Source: Pelomonas sp. SE-A7
GTDB lineage: Bacteria > Pseudomonadota > Gammaproteobacteria > Burkholderiales > Burkholderiaceae_C
Direction: 5' to 3'
DNA length: 64,000 nt
Assembly: GCF_030345705.1 (NCBI RefSeq)
Contig: NZ_JAUASW010000003.1
Coordinates: forward strand, 62,001 to 126,000
Both the position numbers and the translations under genes were made by a program. Of this stretch, positions 1 to 9,269 are shown in pieces. The stretch's first letter is position 1. Every line of letters starts with the position of its first letter. The notes beneath the pieces were generated by a model that was not told the DNA's origin, did no database searches, and was given only the letters and a program-made list of their open reading frames with translations.

Positions 1-468
1 CTCGTACTCGGTCTGGGTCAGCGCATCGGAATTGCGCTTGGCCTCGGCCAGCTTGTCGAACTCCATGTCGGTGAAGCCGGCCTCGCGCATCAGCTCCAGC
101 AGCGGCTTGGCCTCGGCGAAGGGGCGCGGCCGCTTGCCGTCGGCCAGCACCAGGTCCCAGTAGATGTTGGCCGCATCGCGCGGCCGCGGGCTGCGGCCTT
201 CGCGGATCTCGAGGATCTCCTGGTAGCGCTCCTTGTAGACCGCATCGCCGGTGGCGGCATAGGTCCGCACCATGCGCGTCAAATCGTCCGAGGTCTGGCG
301 CAACTCGTCGGCCAGCAGGCTGGAGCGCTGGCGCAGCTGGTTGGTGCGGTCGATCTCCTTCTCGGCCAGCACATAGAACACGAAGGCCGCGACCAGGGCC
401 CCGAACACCAGCAGCGTGCGCCACAAGGCGCGCTGGAAGCTGGGGGTGGAGGTCTCGGACATCGGCAT
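1..468 (-). CDS. N-terminal part of a membrane-anchored sensory/signalling protein (runs off the window)
   Basis: The first 156 codons of a leftward gene are present; the rest lies outside the window. A short cytoplasmic start is followed by one hydrophobic segment at about residues 15-35, then a helical stretch with a heptad-like pattern (LRQRSSLLADELRQTSDDLTRM). It continues YAATGDAVYKERYQEI, the kind of extracytoplasmic helical-bundle sensor seen in diguanylate cyclases, histidine kinases and chemoreceptors. No output domain is visible, so the class cannot be assigned. Two in-frame ATGs two codons apart (468 and 462) are possible starts. It is divergent from the gene at 543 across about 74 bases. 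Confidence 0.6.
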   Translation of the reverse strand, partial: MPMSETSTPSFQRALWRTLLVFGALVAAFVFYVLAEKEIDRTNQLRQRSSLLADELRQTSDDLTRMVRTYAATGDAVYKERYQEILEIREGRSPRPRDAANIYWDLVLADGKRPRPFAEAKPLLELMREAGFTDMEFDKLAEAKRNSDALTQTEYE

Positions 469-542
469 GGGCCGATCAGGATAGCAAGCCCCCTGTCCGG
501 CCGCGCTAGCATCTGCCCTTCCTGTCGCTCCCCTGCACGACC

Positions 543-839
543 ATGATTCTCGAAGTCGCCGACATCCGCATCGCCCCCGGCCAGCAGGCTGCCTTCGAAG
601 CCGCCATCGCCCGGGGCGTGGCCGAGGTGATCTCGCGCTCGCCCGGCTTTCTGCGCCACCAGCTGCAGCGCGGCATCGAAGCGCCGGAGCGCTACCTGCT
701 GCTGATCGACTGGGCGACGCTGGAAAACCACACGGTGGACTTCCGCGGCGGCCCCTTGTTCGGGCAATGGCGCGCCATCGTGGGGCCCTTCTTCGCCGAG
801 CCGCCCAAGGTGGAGCATTTCCAGCTCGCCACGCCCTGA
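543..839 (+). CDS. Antibiotic biosynthesis monooxygenase (ABM)-fold protein
   Basis: This is a 98-residue protein with the pattern of the dimeric alpha+beta barrel ABM family. A first strand (MILEVADIRIAPGQQAAFE) is followed by a helix with RSPGFLRHQL, a central strand (YLLLIDWATLENHTVDFR) and a C-terminal strand (PKVEHFQL). Family members include quinol monooxygenases and heme-degrading enzymes, but many have no known substrate, and nothing here narrows the choice. There is no obvious Shine-Dalgarno sequence. A TAGCAT hexamer at 507-512 in the divergent spacer is a possible -10 box. The next gene starts almost 280 bases downstream, so it is probably monocistronic. Confidence 0.75.
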   Translation: MILEVADIRIAPGQQAAFEAAIARGVAEVISRSPGFLRHQLQRGIEAPERYLLLIDWATLENHTVDFRGGPLFGQWRAIVGPFFAEPPKVEHFQLATP

Positions 840-946
840 GCCGGGGCGCATCTCCCCCCTGGGAACGATTCTTTACGAGGCAGCAATGGCAGGCGGCCGC
901 CAGGCTGCGCAGAATCGGTGGCATCGAGTCCCTGCCGCCACCGGTC

Positions 947-1057
947 ATGCACCTCGCCCTCACCCCATCGATGCGCCGCGCCGCCCCGCTGCTGAGCACC
1001 CTGGCGGTGGCCGTGATCGCCGTGGGCGCAGCCCTGATGCTGACCCTGCTGGCCTGA
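947..1057 (+). CDS. Possible 36-residue single-pass membrane peptide
   Basis: A short open frame lies in the 277-base gap between the ABM gene and the lipoprotein gene. It encodes a basic N terminus (about residues 8-11) followed by one uninterrupted hydrophobic segment (LSTLAVAVIAVGAALMLTLL) ending just before the stop. The charge and length fit a small inner-membrane protein. No clear ribosome binding site was found, and a second in-frame ATG sits eight codons in. GC-rich DNA gives chance frames of this size, so the call is weak. Confidence 0.3.
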   Translation: MHLALTPSMRRAAPLLSTLAVAVIAVGAALMLTLLA

Positions 1058-1116
1058 GCGGTGTAAGGACGGCGTCCGTTCCGGCGACACAGCCCGGCAA
1101 CCACCGCCCCACCCTT

Positions 1117-1629
1117 GTGAACAAGCAACTCCTCTGCTCGCTGGCCGCGGCCCTGCTGACCGCCTGTGCCGCGCCCGCCACCCATGTCGGCCTGCCCCTG
1201 CAGCAGGCCTGGTTCCAGGGCCGCCTGGTCGACTACGTCACCACCGACATCTCCGACGGCGCCATGGCCCGTGCGCTGGGCGTCAACCATGTGCCGGCCC
1301 TGGCGCAGGCGCTCGCGCCGGCCGCACCGGGCCGACCGCGCACCCCGGTCGAGCGGGTCTACAAGTTCGCCGACGGCGAGCAGCTGAGCGTCTTCCCTTC
1401 GGTGCCGCGACCGGTCGGCGGCGAAAACCGCGACGCCGGCTACAGCCCGCTGTGGGCCCTGGTCGAGGTGCGCTGGCGTGCCGGCAGCCAGCCCCGGCTG
1501 CTGGCCTCGGAGGAAGCCATCCTGGAGGCCGAGCAGGCCGGCGAGCTGGCATTGCGTCACACCGGCATCGTGGTGAATTGCCCGGTCGTCCGCGTGGCCG
1601 GGCAGGGGGCGCTGCGCGATCTCCGGTAA
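1117..1629 (+). CDS. Conserved lipoprotein of unknown function
   Basis: From a GTG start at 1117 the protein begins with a signal sequence ending in a lipobox (LLTAC, Cys near residue 17), so it is expected to be lipid-anchored. The mature part has the blocks YVTTDISDGAMARALGVN, VERVYKFADGEQLSVFPS, and a C-terminal SEEAILEAEQAGEL followed by VVNCPVV. This pattern recurs in a family of about 170-residue uncharacterised proteobacterial lipoproteins. No enzymatic motif was seen. An upstream in-frame extension exists, but it lacks signal-peptide features and is rejected. Confidence 0.65.
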   Translation: MNKQLLCSLAAALLTACAAPATHVGLPLQQAWFQGRLVDYVTTDISDGAMARALGVNHVPALAQALAPAAPGRPRTPVERVYKFADGEQLSVFPSVPRPVGGENRDAGYSPLWALVEVRWRAGSQPRLLASEEAILEAEQAGELALRHTGIVVNCPVVRVAGQGALRDLR

Positions 1630-1710
1630 GGGTCGATCGTGATGCCGGTCGGCAGGCCCCCGCCGGACAATCGGTCACCGCCCCGGCCAGGAGGCCGGGC
1701 GATCCACACC

Positions 1711-2457
1711 ATGCATCCATCCGCGCTCACGCGCCGTGCCTTCACCAGCGGCCTGGGGCTGCTGGCCGCGCTGCCGGTCGGCGCCGAAACGCCGCTGCGC
1801 ATTGCAATCGACATCAACGACCAGGGCGGCCTGACCCCGGTGGCCCGCGCCATCATCGGCCGGGCGTTCGAGCGCGTCGGCGTGGCCCTGCATTTCGAGC
1901 CGCTGCCTCTGCGCCGTTCGCTGCGCATGAGCAGCAGCGGCGAGATCGATGGCGAGGCGCTGCGCACCGCGGCCCTGGCCGACGAGCATCCCGAGTTGCT
2001 GAAGGTGCCGACCGCGATCGCGATCCTTGAAGTCCATCTGTTCGCCCGCCCCGGCTTTCCCGAGGCGCTGCCCCGGCGGATCCAGGACATGCGCCCCTGG
2101 CGCATTGCCCGCCAGCGCGGCGTCGTGTTGCTGGAGCAGCTGCTGGCCAAGCATCCGCTGCAGCTGGAGGTCCAGACCCAGGGCGACATGCTGCAGGCCT
2201 TGCGGCACGGCCAGGCCGACCTCGGCCTGCTGACCATGGCAGCAGGGCGTGGCCGACCTGCCGCGGCGCAGCTGGACGGCGTCCTGCATGGCCCTGAACC
2301 CCTGTTGCGCTTGCCGCTCTATCTGCTGCTGCATCAGCGCCATCGAGTCCTGGCGGGCGAGCTGAATGCCGAGCTGCAAGCCATGGAAGCCGGCGGCGAG
2401 GCCGCGCGGCTGCGCGAACAGGTGCTTGTGCGGCTACCGCCCCTGGCGATCCCCTAG
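1711..2457 (+). CDS. Orphan periplasmic solute-binding-like protein (SBP family 3 type), copy 1
   Basis: The 248-residue product starts with an export signal that carries an arginine pair (LTRRAFTSGLGLLAAL), possibly Tat-type. It follows the family 3 binding-protein layout: LRIAIDINDQGGLTPVARAI, a helix, FEPLPLRRSL, a lobe-2 segment resembling a strand after a basic turn, and a C-terminal helix with LNAELQAMEAGGEAARLREQ. It is a clear paralogue of the next gene (same N-terminal block, the FEPLP motif, and the same ending). No permease or ATPase is adjacent, so it may serve a distant transporter or be a sensor-type binding protein. The ligand is unknown. Confidence 0.7.
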   Translation: MHPSALTRRAFTSGLGLLAALPVGAETPLRIAIDINDQGGLTPVARAIIGRAFERVGVALHFEPLPLRRSLRMSSSGEIDGEALRTAALADEHPELLKVPTAIAILEVHLFARPGFPEALPRRIQDMRPWRIARQRGVVLLEQLLAKHPLQLEVQTQGDMLQALRHGQADLGLLTMAAGRGRPAAAQLDGVLHGPEPLLRLPLYLLLHQRHRVLAGELNAELQAMEAGGEAARLREQVLVRLPPLAIP

Positions 2458-2506
2458 GGCAAGGCCGGGCTTGCGCGGTCTCGAACGGCGGCCTCAAGAT
2501 GGGCTC

Positions 2507-3220
2507 ATGCCAAGGCGCCTCCTGTTCCTGATTGCCTGCCTGTCCCTGGCTCCCTTCCATGCCTTGCCGGCCGAGCCGACCGAAAGGCTGCGCTTCAGCA
2601 CCGACAACAACAACCAGAGCGGCCTGAGCCGCGGCTGCCGCGCCGTGCTGAAGGAGGCCTACCGGCGCCTGGACCTGGCGATCGAGTTCGAGCCCCTGCC
2701 GGCCCGACGGGGTCTCAACACAGCGTCCACCGGCCAGCTCGACGGCGACGTCTGCCGCGGCCAGGGGGGCTTTGAAGACCGGCCGGACCTGGTCAAAGTG
2801 CCGGTACCGGTCAACTTCGCCGAGTTGCGGGCCGTGGCCTTGCCCGGCCACCGGCTGCCCACCCGGCTGGAGGACATCGGCGAGCTGCGCATCGCTGTGC
2901 AGCGGGGCGTAGGCTCGGTCGAGGCCCTGGTTTCGGGTTACCCCCGCATAGAGACGCGGGATATCGAGGAAGCCCTGCGGCTGGTGCGCGTCGGTGCGGC
3001 CGACCTGGCCCTGTTCCTGCTGCCGTCGAAAGCGGCCCCAGGGCTGCAGGCCTTGCTGCGGGGCCTGGAAGTCTCCGACAAGCCGCTGGCAACTCTGCAG
3101 GTCTACCACCTGCTGCACAAGCGCCATGGCGAGCTGATACCACGGCTGGTCCCGGTGCTGCGGGCCATGGAGGCCAGCGGCGAATCCCAGCGCCTGCGCG
3201 CCGAGGCGCAGAAGCCCTGA
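2507..3220 (+). CDS. Orphan periplasmic solute-binding-like protein, copy 2
   Basis: A 237-residue secreted protein with a classical signal peptide (RRLLFLIACLSLAPFHALPAE). It is paralogous to the gene 49 bases upstream: both share the order STDNNNQSGL / AIDINDQGGL, FEPLPARRG / FEPLPLRRS, GQLDGDVCRG / GEIDGEALRT, then an LRIAVQRGVG-type lobe-crossing strand and an MEAxGExxRLR ending. The short spacing suggests co-transcription. The second copy has a cysteine pair (RGCRA and DVCRG) that the first lacks, so a disulfide is possible. No transporter partner is encoded nearby. The sigma-54 promoter region of the exporter locus starts just after it. Confidence 0.7.
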   Translation: MPRRLLFLIACLSLAPFHALPAEPTERLRFSTDNNNQSGLSRGCRAVLKEAYRRLDLAIEFEPLPARRGLNTASTGQLDGDVCRGQGGFEDRPDLVKVPVPVNFAELRAVALPGHRLPTRLEDIGELRIAVQRGVGSVEALVSGYPRIETRDIEEALRLVRVGAADLALFLLPSKAAPGLQALLRGLEVSDKPLATLQVYHLLHKRHGELIPRLVPVLRAMEASGESQRLRAEAQKP

Positions 3221-3248
3221 GCCGACTGTCCGGTCGCAGCTGTCCAGA

Positions 3249-3264
3249 GCTGTCCGCGGACAGC
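3249..3264. promoter_or_regulatory. Palindromic candidate activator site for the exporter operon
   Basis: A perfect 16-base palindrome (GCTGTCCGCGGACAGC) lies about 54 bases before the -24 element of the sigma-54 promoter, a normal place for an enhancer-type site. The half-site TGTCCG recurs at 3227-3232 and in degenerate form at 3241-3246. It also forms a second inverted repeat, TGTCCG-N8-CGGACA, at 3340-3359, around the predicted transcript start. The obvious candidate binder is the NtrC-type regulator encoded at 11843. Binding itself is inferred. Confidence 0.6.
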
Positions 3265-3317
3265 GTTTGCGCGGTGACAAAGCCGGCAAGTCCTTGATTT
3301 CATTGGTGGCCGCTCAC

Positions 3318-3333
3318 TGGCACGCGGCTTGCA
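3318..3333 (+). promoter_or_regulatory. Sigma-54 (-24/-12) promoter of the exporter operon
   Basis: The sequence TGGCAC-GCGGC-TTGCA matches the sigma-54 consensus (TGGCAC-N5-TTGCW), with the invariant GG at 3319-3320 and GC at 3331-3332. Transcription should start about 12 bases after the GC, near 3344, giving a leader of about 20 bases before the adaptor ATG at 3364. The downstream operon encodes a sigma-54 activator with an intact GAFTGA loop, which supports the call. Confidence 0.8.
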
Positions 3334-3363
3334 CCTGGCTGTCCGGAACGCAACGGACAAGCC

Positions 3364-4638
3364 ATGACGATTCGAGACACCTCCGCCACCGATCAACTGC
3401 TGCCGCAGCGCAGCTTCGCCAAGAAACGCGGCCTCTGGATAGGCGTCGCCGCCGTCGCCGTCATTGGCGTGACCCTGGCCGCCCCAAGTGCCAAGCGGCT
3501 GTTCGGCGCCGACAGCTCGGTGCAGGCCTCGCGGCTGGCCCTGGCCCAGGTCAAGGTGGCGGCCATGGTCCGCGACGTGGCCGGCGAGGGCAAGGTCGTG
3601 GCGGCCAACAGCCCCACCCTGTATGCCGGCAACCCCGGCACGGTGACGCTCAAGGTCCAGGCCGGTGACGCGGTCAAGCGGGGTCAGGTCTTGATGGAGC
3701 TGCACAGCCCCGACCTGCTGGCCCGGCTGAACCAGGAGCGCGCCAATGCCGATGCGCTCAAGAGCGAATGGCTGCGCGCCCAGGCCGACGCCCACCAGCA
3801 GCGCGCCCAGGCCACCAGCGGCCTGGAGACCGCCACCATCGCCCACAAGACCGCGCAGAACGACCTGCAGCGCCAGACGCAAGCCTATGCCGCCGGCGCC
3901 ACCGCCGGCATGCAGGTGGACCTGGCGCGCGACTCGCTGGCCCGCACCGAGGTCGCGCTGAAGCAGGCCAAGGAATTGCTGACCCTGAAGGAGGACGCGC
4001 TCAAGTTCGAACTGGCCGCCAAGCGCCAGGCCTGGGAGCGCCAGCAGCTGGTCGTCACCGACCTGCAGCGCCAGCAGGACGAGCTGAGCGTGCGCTCGCC
4101 GGTGGACGGCCAGGTCGGCCAGCTCTTCGTCACCGACCGCATGAGCGTGGCCAAGGACGCCAAGCTGCTGACCGTGATCGACCTCAGCGCGCTGGAAGTG
4201 CAGATGCAGGTGGCCGAGAGCTTCGCCCGCGAGCTGCAGCCCGGCATGACCGGCGAGATGACCGGCAGCGGCCAGAGCTGGAAGGGCCGGGTCAGCTCGA
4301 TCTCGCCCGAGGTGGTCAACAACGAGGTCGCGGCCCGCCTGCGCTTCGAGGGCGAGCAGCCCGAGCAACTGCGCCAGAACCAGCGCCTCTCGGTGCGGGT
4401 GCTGCTGGACCGCCGCGAGCAGGTGCTGCAGCTGCCGCGCGGCGCCTTCGTCGACGAGGGCGGCGGCCGCATCGCCTACGTGATCCAGGACGGCCAGGCC
4501 GTGCGCCGCCAGGTGCGCCTCGGTGCCACCAGCCTCAGCCAGGTCGAGGTGCTGGAAGGCCTCAAGCCGGGCGAGACCGTGGTGATCTCGGGCACCGAGC
4601 ATTTCAAGGGCGCCGACCGCGTCACCGTCAGCCAGTAA
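3364..4638 (+). CDS. Periplasmic adaptor (HlyD/MacA-type membrane fusion protein) of an ABC exporter
   Basis: This 424-residue protein bridges an inner-membrane transporter and an outer-membrane channel. It has an N-terminal membrane anchor (WIGVAAVAVIGVTLAA, about residues 22-37) and a lipoyl-type half (GTVTLKVQAGDAVKRGQVLMEL). A long Ala/Gln-rich coiled coil follows at about residues 120-240, then the second lipoyl half (RSPVDGQVGQLFVTDRM) and a beta-barrel/membrane-proximal region. It is the first gene after the sigma-54 promoter and is followed 37 bases later by the ATPase gene. The adaptor-ATPase-TolC order, with MacB/FtsX-like permeases downstream, indicates a tripartite MacAB-like exporter. 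The substrate is not predictable. Confidence 0.88.
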   Translation: MTIRDTSATDQLLPQRSFAKKRGLWIGVAAVAVIGVTLAAPSAKRLFGADSSVQASRLALAQVKVAAMVRDVAGEGKVVAANSPTLYAGNPGTVTLKVQAGDAVKRGQVLMELHSPDLLARLNQERANADALKSEWLRAQADAHQQRAQATSGLETATIAHKTAQNDLQRQTQAYAAGATAGMQVDLARDSLARTEVALKQAKELLTLKEDALKFELAAKRQAWERQQLVVTDLQRQQDELSVRSPVDGQVGQLFVTDRMSVAKDAKLLTVIDLSALEVQMQVAESFARELQPGMTGEMTGSGQSWKGRVSSISPEVVNNEVAARLRFEGEQPEQLRQNQRLSVRVLLDRREQVLQLPRGAFVDEGGGRIAYVIQDGQAVRRQVRLGATSLSQVEVLEGLKPGETVVISGTEHFKGADRVTVSQ

Positions 4639-4675
4639 TTCAATCCATCAGCCCCATCCACAAGGACGACAAGCC

Positions 4676-5398
<723 letters not shown>

Positions 5399-5415
5399 GT
5401 CTGGAGTCGCACTAC

Positions 5416-6723
5416 ATGCGCATCTTCGTCCCGACCCTGCTGGCCCTGGCCGCGCTGGCCGCGATGCCGGCCCGCGCCGAGGACCTGCTCGAGGTCTATG
5501 CCCAGGCCCGCGCCGCCGATCCACGGTTGGCCCAGGCGGTGGCCAGCCGCGGCATCCAGCAGGAGCTGGCGGTCCAGGCCCGCGCCGGCCTGCTGCCCAG
5601 CTGGAGCGCCTCCTGGGGCAGCAGCCGCGGCGAGCCCGGCAATGCCGAGAGCCGCGGCCTGCGCAGCAGCCTTTCGCAGGTGCTGTTCGACCTGAGCCAG
5701 TGGAAGCGGCTGGATGCCGCCCAGGCCGAATCGCAGGCCGAGGACCTGAGGCTCAAGTCGGCCGAGCAGCAGCTGTGCGCCCGCGTCGCCATCGCCTATT
5801 TCGGCGTGCTGACGGCGCAGGCCTCGCTGGCCACGGCCGAGGCCAACGAGAACGCCTTCGCCACCCAGGTCTCGCAGGCCCAGACCCGCTTCGAGACCGG
5901 CCTCTCGGCCCAGATCGACGTGGAGCAGGCCCGCACCTATCACGCACTGGCCCGCGGCACCACGGTGCAGGCGCGCCAGAACCTGCTCGATGCCCGCGAG
6001 GCCCTGGCCGAGATCACCGGCAAGGCCCCCGGCGAGCTGCGGCCGCTGCAGGCCCAGCTCGATGCGCTGCCGCCGCAGCCGGCCGATCCGGCCGCCTGGG
6101 TCGAACAGGCGCTGCAGGCCAATCCCTCGCTCAAGGCCGGCCAGTTCCAGCTGCAGGGCAGCGAAGCCCGCGTCGAAGCGGCGCGCTCGGCCCATCTGCC
6201 CACGCTCAGCGTCGGCCTGGACAGCCAGCGCCTGACCGGCAATGCCATCGCGCCGCAGGACATGGGCCGTACCCAGCACCAGATCGCCCTGCGGCTTTCC
6301 ATCCCGCTGTTCGCCGGTGGCGCCACCGAGTCGAGCAAGCGCCAGGCCTACTACCAGCGCGACAACCAGCGCGAGCAGCTGGAGGTCGCGCGCCGGGCCC
6401 TGGTGCGCGAGACCCAGGCCCAGTACCAGGCGGTGCTGGCCGGCATCGAGCTGGTGCGCTCCACCAGCGCCGCCGTCGCCGCCTCGGACCGCGCCCTGGC
6501 CGCCACCCGCGCCGGCCAGCAGCTCGGCACCCGCACCATGACCGACCTGCTGCTGGTGCTGCAGACCCAGGCCCAGGCCCAGATGGCCCAGGCCCAGGCC
6601 AGACACCGCTATGTGCTGGCCACGCTCTTGCTGCGCCAGGCCGCGGGCGCCCTGGGCGAATCCGAGCTGGCAGCCGTCAACGCGCTGCTGCAGCCCGCCA
6701 ACACCGGAGCCGCCAAATCATGA
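5416..6723 (+). CDS. TolC-family outer-membrane efflux channel
   Basis: A 435-residue protein with a signal peptide (residues 1-22, ending ARAED). Two tandem outer-membrane-efflux repeats are visible, each with long helical stretches; the second begins near residue 215 (ANPSLKAGQFQLQGSEARVEAARSA-type sequence). The motif LSIPLFAGGATESSKRQA fits the strand/helix boundary of TolC repeats. GGAG lies eight bases before the ATG. Its stop codon overlaps the start of the first permease gene (ATGA), which indicates translational coupling and makes this the dedicated outer-membrane partner of the exporter. Confidence 0.9.
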   Translation: MRIFVPTLLALAALAAMPARAEDLLEVYAQARAADPRLAQAVASRGIQQELAVQARAGLLPSWSASWGSSRGEPGNAESRGLRSSLSQVLFDLSQWKRLDAAQAESQAEDLRLKSAEQQLCARVAIAYFGVLTAQASLATAEANENAFATQVSQAQTRFETGLSAQIDVEQARTYHALARGTTVQARQNLLDAREALAEITGKAPGELRPLQAQLDALPPQPADPAAWVEQALQANPSLKAGQFQLQGSEARVEAARSAHLPTLSVGLDSQRLTGNAIAPQDMGRTQHQIALRLSIPLFAGGATESSKRQAYYQRDNQREQLEVARRALVRETQAQYQAVLAGIELVRSTSAAVAASDRALAATRAGQQLGTRTMTDLLLVLQTQAQAQMAQAQARHRYVLATLLLRQAAGALGESELAAVNALLQPANTGAAKS

Positions 6724-8021
6724 TGCTGGGCTACTACCTGGATCTGGCCCTGCGCGCCTTCAGGCGCAGCCGGGCCCTGAGCGCGCTGATGGTGCTGGGC
6801 CTGGGCCTGGGCATTGGCGCCTGCATGACCACGCTGAGCGTCTATCACGTGCTGTCCGGTGACCCGATACCGGGCAAGAGCGAGCGCCTGTTCAATGTGC
6901 AGCTGGATGCCGGCGGCCTGGTGGGATTCCAGGTCGGCCAGGATCCCACCCACCAGCTGACGCGCTTCGATGCCGAAGCCCTGCTGCGCGACAAGCGCGC
7001 CCCGCGCCAGGTCATGATGAGCGGCGGCCGGGTCTCGGTGCGGCCCGAGACGGGCAAGGCCTTCTTCACCACCGGACGCTACACCTCGGCCGACTTCTTC
7101 ACGATGTTCGAAGCGCCGTTTGCCCATGGCAGCGGCTGGAACGCCGAGGCCGACGCGGCGGCGGCCCGCGTCATCGTGATCTCGCATGAGCTCAACGAAC
7201 GCCTGTTCGGCGGCGGCAACAACGTGGGCAAGACGCTGACCATTCGCGGCATGGAGATGCAGATCCAGGGCGTGCTCAAGCCCTGGCGGCCGACGCCGCA
7301 TTTCTATGACCTGACCCTGGGCCACTACGCGAAGCCCGAGGACGTCTACATCCCCTTCGCCACGGCCATTCCAGCTCGCTTCCAGGTCTCGGGCGATCAG
7401 AACTGCTGGGGCGAAGCACCGGGCGGCGACTCCCGCGGTCCCAATGCGCCCTGCGCCTGGGTCCAGTACTGGGTCGAGCTGGCCAGCGCGGCCGATGCAC
7501 CGGCCTTCCGCGACTACCTGAAGCAGTACTCCGAGGCCCAGCGCAAGGCCGGCCGTTTCCAGCGGCCCGCCAATGCGCGCTTGCGTCCGGTGATGGACTG
7601 GCTGGCCCACAAGAACGTGCTGCCCGGCGACATCAAGCTGCAGGTCTGGCTGGCCTTCGGCTTCCTGCTGGTCTGCCTGACCAATGCCGTGGGCCTGCTG
7701 CTGGCCAAGTGCCTGCGCCGCTCGGGCGAGATCGGCGTCCGCCGGGCGCTCGGTGCCTCGCGCAGCGCCATCTTTGCCCAGTTCCTGGTCGAGGCCGGCG
7801 TGCTGGGCGTGGCCGGCGGCCTGCTCGGCCTGGTCCTGGCCTGGCTGGGCCTGTGGCTGGTGCGCCTGGGACCGAACGACTATGCGTCGCTGGCCACGAT
7901 GGACTGGGAGATGCTGGGCCTGACCCTGTCGCTCGCCTTCGGCGCCAGCCTGGTGGCCGGTCTGCTGCCCGCCTGGAAGGCGGCCAGCGTGACCCCGGCC
8001 CTGCAACTGAAGACTCAATGA
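6720..8021 (+). CDS. MacB/FtsX-type ABC permease A1 (first of two copies)
   Basis: The 433-residue permease starts at an ATG overlapping the tolC stop. Topology is the MacB type: one N-terminal membrane helix (about residues 20-42, GLGLGIGACMTTL), a large periplasmic domain to about residue 300 with conserved cysteines (NCWGEAPGGD and NAPCAW), then three C-terminal helices. The FtsX motif RRSGEIGVRRALGAS follows the second helix. It is a close paralogue of the gene at 9270; the segment KCLRRSGEIGVRRALGA is identical in both. It probably pairs with permease B1 downstream as a heterodimer. Confidence 0.85.
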   Translation: MMLGYYLDLALRAFRRSRALSALMVLGLGLGIGACMTTLSVYHVLSGDPIPGKSERLFNVQLDAGGLVGFQVGQDPTHQLTRFDAEALLRDKRAPRQVMMSGGRVSVRPETGKAFFTTGRYTSADFFTMFEAPFAHGSGWNAEADAAAARVIVISHELNERLFGGGNNVGKTLTIRGMEMQIQGVLKPWRPTPHFYDLTLGHYAKPEDVYIPFATAIPARFQVSGDQNCWGEAPGGDSRGPNAPCAWVQYWVELASAADAPAFRDYLKQYSEAQRKAGRFQRPANARLRPVMDWLAHKNVLPGDIKLQVWLAFGFLLVCLTNAVGLLLAKCLRRSGEIGVRRALGASRSAIFAQFLVEAGVLGVAGGLLGLVLAWLGLWLVRLGPNDYASLATMDWEMLGLTLSLAFGASLVAGLLPAWKAASVTPALQLKTQ

Positions 8022-8032
8022 GGAGCGGCAGC

Positions 8033-9256
8033 ATGGACCTGATGCCCATTCTCTCGACGCTGCGGCGGCACAAGACGGCCGCGCTGCTGATCGTGTTCGA
8101 GATCGCCCTGACCTGCACCATCGTCTGCAATGCCCTGCACCTGATTTCGCGGCGCATCACGACGCTGAACACCGACATCGGCATCCCCGAGTCCGAGCTG
8201 CTGGTGGTGGACCTGCGCGGCGCCAACAAGGTGGAGAACGCCGACGCCGCCACCCAGCGCGACCTGGCCGCCCTGCGCGCCCTGCCCGGCATCAAGGCGG
8301 CCCTGGTGATCAACCAGGTGCCCTATCACGACAACAACAACTACAGCGGCGTCAGCCTCTCCAACGACGAGAAGGCACCGCGCATCGACACCTCGCAGTA
8401 CGAGGCCACCGAGGGCATGATCAAGGCGCTGGACCTGAAGCTGGTCGAGGGCCGCGACTTCGAGCCGCAGGAGATGCTCAACGACAGCCAGTTCACCGGC
8501 GGCGGCGAAGGCCCTGCGATTCCGGCGATCATCATCACGCGGACGCTGGCCGAGCGGCTGTTCCCCGGCCAGTCGGCCGTCGGCAAGCAGGTCTATGTCT
8601 ATGGCGACAAGCCGCAGACCGTGGTCGGCGTGCTGGAGCGGCTGAGCCCGCCCAGCCCCAGCCGCCATGCCGGCGACGGCAACCTCGCCATGATCCTGCC
8701 GCTGCGCCCGGCCTGGAACACCGGCAACTACCTGCTGCGGGTCGAGCCCGGCCAGCGCGACGCCATGCTCAAGAAGATCGTGGCCACGCTGGAGCCGCTG
8801 GACAGCAACCGGGTGGTCACCACGCAGCGCCATCTCAGCGATATGCGCAATGACTACTACCGCCAGGACCGCATGATGGCCTGGCTGCTGGGCGGCGTCT
8901 GCCTGGCCCTGCTGGTCATCACGGCCCTGGGCATCATCGGCCTGGCCAGCTTCTGGGTGCAGCAGCGCACGCGGATGATAGGCACGCGCCGGGCCCTGGG
9001 TGCCACCCGCCATCAGATCCTGCGCTACTTCCAGGCCGAGAACTTCCTGCTCTCCAGCGCCGGCATCGTGCTGGGCATAGGCGGTGCGCTGGGACTGAGC
9101 GCCGTGCTGATGCGCAATGCCGAGATCGCCGCCCTGCCCTGGAGCTACCTGCCCGCCGGAGCCCTGATGCTGTACCTGCTGGGCCAGCTGGCCGTGCTGG
9201 CCCCGGCCCGCCGTGCCGCGGCCCTGCCACCGGTCGCGGCCCTGCGTGGCCAATGA
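8033..9256 (+). CDS. MacB/FtsX-type ABC permease B1
   Basis: A 407-residue permease of the same fold as A1 but a different subfamily: N-terminal helix (AALLIVFEIALTCTIVCNAL), periplasmic domain, and three C-terminal helices with the motif RTRMIGTRRALGATRHQI. I chose the ATG at 8033 because AGGAG precedes it by seven bases and because its paralogue at 10585 also begins MDLMPIL. An in-frame ATG at 8018 overlapping the A1 stop (ATGA) is possible and would add five residues. It is paralogous to the gene at 10585. The A-B arrangement suggests an obligate heterodimer. Confidence 0.85.
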   Translation: MDLMPILSTLRRHKTAALLIVFEIALTCTIVCNALHLISRRITTLNTDIGIPESELLVVDLRGANKVENADAATQRDLAALRALPGIKAALVINQVPYHDNNNYSGVSLSNDEKAPRIDTSQYEATEGMIKALDLKLVEGRDFEPQEMLNDSQFTGGGEGPAIPAIIITRTLAERLFPGQSAVGKQVYVYGDKPQTVVGVLERLSPPSPSRHAGDGNLAMILPLRPAWNTGNYLLRVEPGQRDAMLKKIVATLEPLDSNRVVTTQRHLSDMRNDYYRQDRMMAWLLGGVCLALLVITALGIIGLASFWVQQRTRMIGTRRALGATRHQILRYFQAENFLLSSAGIVLGIGGALGLSAVLMRNAEIAALPWSYLPAGALMLYLLGQLAVLAPARRAAALPPVAALRGQ

Positions 9257-9269
9257 AAGGACTGTCCCG

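Noticed and set aside
1853..4602. Long leftward frames opposite the binding-like proteins and the adaptor gene
   Set aside because: They are shadows of real genes; no family pattern, and codon-position composition fits the + strand.
8018..8032. Upstream ATG of permease B1 overlapping the A1 stop
   Set aside because: Possible, but the AGGAG spacing and the paralogue's start favour 8033; the difference is only five codons.
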